From NCBI GenBank assembly GCA_019095985.1, contig CM032669.1, positions 32,441,171 to 32,505,170 on the forward strand: a stretch of DNA of 64,000 nucleotides, read 5' to 3'. This DNA is from Streblospio benedicti (lineage: Eukaryota; Annelida; Polychaeta; Spionida; Spionidae). The notes below the pieces were generated by a model that was not told where the DNA came from, made no database searches, and was given only the letters and a program-made list of their open reading frames with translations. The number at the start of each line of letters is the position of its first letter. The stretch's first letter is position 1. Both the position numbers and the translations under genes were made by a program. Shown piece after piece: positions 61,306 to 64,000 of the stretch.

Positions 61306-62493
61306 TCAGAATTGATTGAAAGCAAATTGGTGCTGCAGAATATAGAAGAAATTAAAGAGATTTTGTTGTCTGTAAGTCACCTATTGTAATAAGCTAAGAT
61401 TTGTATCACCCTGCTTTAGCTTTTGTGAACATGATTGATTATATGAAAAGTGATATGTGATACATGAAGTTAATTGATGATATCAACTTATAGGAGACTA
61501 TTATTTTACATCGCTCCCCAATCATTCCAATCTGATAAGACAAGTACCTGCATAACCTTTTTCTAATGTGTATTATTTAGAAAATTATAGAATAATGACA
61601 ATGGTCTCGGTTGTTATTATATATGAAGTTTTAACAATATAATTTTTACATTCTAAAATGAACAAATATGCAATGCTGTTTTGAGACCTTTTATTAACTT
61701 GATCTATTAAATAGATAGTTTGAAAACACTATTTCCATGTTATTATGACATTTTTATAAATGTATTACAGTCTGTGTTATTTAGTTAAATTAATTCAATG
61801 TCATCGGCTTTGAGTCATTTTTTTAGGAAAGATTCCCAACTTAATCTTTTAATGACTAGAATTGACACCAGCAGATTTGCTTTCAGAAAAACTGAAACAA
61901 TTCAGTGCTATGTGGGACCAATTTGTGATCTCTCAGTTTTACCAATTTAACATGTGTGTCTGAGCAATATGCAACGTATTTTGGATGAATTTGATGAACA
62001 GCTTACCCCCTACCCCTATATAAAGAATCAATCAAAAGACCTTAGTCATGAGTGAAGTATCTTATTGACTAGGTTAAGCCTTTAAACGTAATATACACCA
62101 ATTAACTTTGCAAAAGACATAAACTCTCCTGTTTATTTTGAAAGTTGATTGAGCTCTTTTATGGTGCGTCATCACCCTGCATGTATTTCTACATGGGAAT
62201 TTATGGTCACTTTTTAGGAAGGTAAAGGAATAAAAATGTACACGTTACCTTGGGTGATGGATATGAAAAGAAGTGGTGCCGTGAAGCACTCCCATTACGG
62301 AGATTGGTGCCATGCCACTAGCAGTGCATACTTCCATCTATCACAGCTTTATAGATTGCCTCAAGAATGTGGAACATATAAAGACACACACTTTGCTGCA
62401 TTTCAAGGATTTCCATTTGAACTCTTACAGAATTATACCATCAATACATATTATTTTCAAAAGGATTTTCAAAGTATGAACTATAAAAAATAA
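61306..62493 (+). CDS. Candidate exons of an unrecognised gene
   Basis: 61306-61371 is bounded by GCTTTAG and GTAAGT and encodes 22 residues with a heptad-like pattern (SELIESKLVLQNIEEIKEIL), phase 0. 62218-62493 follows an AG acceptor (CTTTTTTAG) in phase 0 and encodes about 91 residues, with MYTLPWVMDMKRSG and HSHYGDWCHATSSAYFHLSQ, to a TAA. The two are phase-compatible and use clean splice signals, and the second has a protein-like composition. A possible extra exon near 61887 does not keep phase. Product unknown; a UTP6 continuation is not supported by sequence. Confidence 0.4.
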
Positions 62494-63523
62494 GCACCAG
62501 AATATTGTTGAAAATCCGACATACCAGAACATAGTTGAAAAAATGTCTATTTTCTAGCCTTTAAACCATTTTGCTCACGAAATAACCTCACAAAATAAGC
62601 ACTTTGTGGCATAGGAATTTGGGGTATAACACTTCTGTGCACAAAAGGATTTTAGGGTGCTGCACAAATCATATTGTTGTAATGAGTGTGCCATAGCATT
62701 CAGCCTGGATAACTGTGTTTGATCCGTTGGTAGGCTGCAATAATGACATAGGTCCGATGGCTGACATGGCTAATTTTCCAAAAGTAATGAGTCAAGATCC
62801 TTGGGGTCTGGCAAAATGCATGTTATTGTTTGAGTTCTTAAGGAAATGAATGATATATAAGTATGTTTCATTATATATTTGAGAACCTAGTTTTTAGAAT
62901 TGACCATTACTTTTCACAATTGAATCTCTGAAATCAGTGTGATTACAAGAGGAATGTATTTGTAATTTTTGTATTTCGTAAAGTTTCTGTGTGCCTATTA
63001 TTTACGTGAATCATATTTGAGGCAAAATACCATTTTTCAAGGTAAAAACAACATATGACTACTATACCAGTTCTAGTTGTTGATGATATGTTGAGAACAC
63101 CATATTATCTTTCCAGTAATTGCATGTAAACTCGGTACGTTTTTAGTGGTGCTTTTGTAATGGCATCTTCATTATCTATTGATTGAAATAATAGCAAACG
63201 GCCTATCTATATTGACAAAATAAATATACAATGTGTACCATCCCATAAATGATCTCTACATGGGTTTTTGGCAGTGATCACGTTGAATTCTCACTAAAGC
63301 ATTTGCACCCCAAACCCCTAATTGAAAACCTGGATCACCTGGTGTGCAATGATATTATTGTTTGTTGAGATATGATATTTTGAAGGGTGTCTATGTTGCT
63401 ATTTGAGTTATATATTTTTTTAGAGATAAAGGATATTTAAATCTAATGAATAATCTTTTGAAGAAGATAAGTTGTTGCTTAAAAAAAAACAAAAAAAAAA
63501 CAATATCCACCAAACAGAAAACT
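62494..63523. other. Intergenic or intronic DNA
   Basis: AT-rich, no supported gene or repeat structure noticed. Confidence 0.4.
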
Positions 63524-63690
63524 GTGCAGATCCAGGTTTTTGGAAAAGGGTGGGGGCTCACTTAAGGGACCTCATGGGTTTTGCACATGTGGCTGATGTG
63601 GAGATGGAAAAAACTAAACTCCATGAAAATCAAATATTTTGATATTTTGGTGGGAAATGAATAGGGAGCATGTGCCGCCCCCCCCCCTCC
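63524..63690. repeat. CAGATCCAGG-family element, copy 4 (partial)
   Basis: Begins GTGCAGATCCAGGTTTTTGGAAAAGGG, and later holds GAAAATCAAATATTTTGATATTTTGGTGGGAAA before a C-run, the family's second half in the opposite sense to copy 2. The right terminal repeat is unclear. Confidence 0.6.
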
Positions 63691-64000
63691 ACACACACAC
63701 ACACATACAGACACCCTCCTGAATAAGAGATCTACGATCATGTACAATCAATTCTTTATGATACCTAGATACCTACACAAACCTCAATTCTTTTCAGGGG
63801 AGGGTTGACAACTTCTAAATAAATATGTAATAAAATCACATTTCCAATAGAAAATCATAAACAGCTTTGTTCAGTTATACAACTTACAAGAAATTTATGC
63901 TCTCGTAGAAAATAGAGGTGATTGGGGTTAATAGAATTGAGACACTGTGTGTGTGTAGTTTAACAGCCAATGTGATAATCCACCTCAATGGAGAGTGTGC

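Overview
The window looks like nuclear DNA of an invertebrate animal: AT-rich, intron-bearing genes with GT-AG junctions, many microsatellites, and a dense mixture of LINEs, a Penelope-like element, one Ty3/Gypsy-type LTR element, a tRNA-derived SINE and many short inverted-repeat elements. Animal-type genes (axonemal dynein light chain 4, gankyrin, UTP6, an animal WSD-type acyltransferase) fit a marine invertebrate such as a hemichordate or other non-vertebrate, but the lineage cannot be fixed by reading alone. Two runs of exactly 100 N (18673-18772 and 60608-60707) are scaffold gaps of unknown true size.

Layout. 1-3.4 kb: TG microsatellite, Penelope-like retroelement with a GIY-YIG tail, AT-rich DNA and a long AT microsatellite. 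3.5-5.1 kb (-): two-exon wax-ester/diacylglycerol acyltransferase. 8.7-13.4 kb (-): a six-exon gene whose predicted 408-residue product joins a cytoplasmic B-box zinc finger, a tyrosine-motif tail, one membrane helix, a Thr/Ser-rich stalk and a single sushi domain; this is the most unusual object in the window. 16.5-17.1 kb (-): last exon of another single-pass membrane protein with a very basic tail. 17.8-18.4 kb: SINE. 19.3-23.8 kb: DNAL4 (+) and PSMD10/gankyrin (-), complete and tail to tail. 24-36.5 kb: nested transposons, with two inverted copies of a decayed Cys-tail coding repeat, a LINE inserted into one of them, and a second LINE in pieces interrupted by an LTR element and other DNA including a 1.6 kb TIR element. 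37.4-38.9 kb (+): intronless four-helix membrane protein with a PPxY motif. 43-44.3 kb (-): truncated LINE. 44.4-47.1 kb (+): six-exon RING/TRAF-zinc-finger ubiquitin ligase. 49.4-54.6 kb (+): N-terminal half of UTP6, with anomalies. 57.6-58.2 kb (-) and 61.3-62.5 kb (+): unrecognised exons. The rest is introns, intergenic DNA and repeats.

The host genes do not form a pathway; they are ordinary neighbours serving lipid esterification, ciliary motility, proteasome assembly, ubiquitination and rRNA processing. Exon models were built by eye from reading frame, splice sites and phase. Where all phases agree (acyltransferase, B-box/sushi gene, DNAL4, PSMD10, RING gene) confidence is high. Elements with capsid-type ancestry are described only as fossils.
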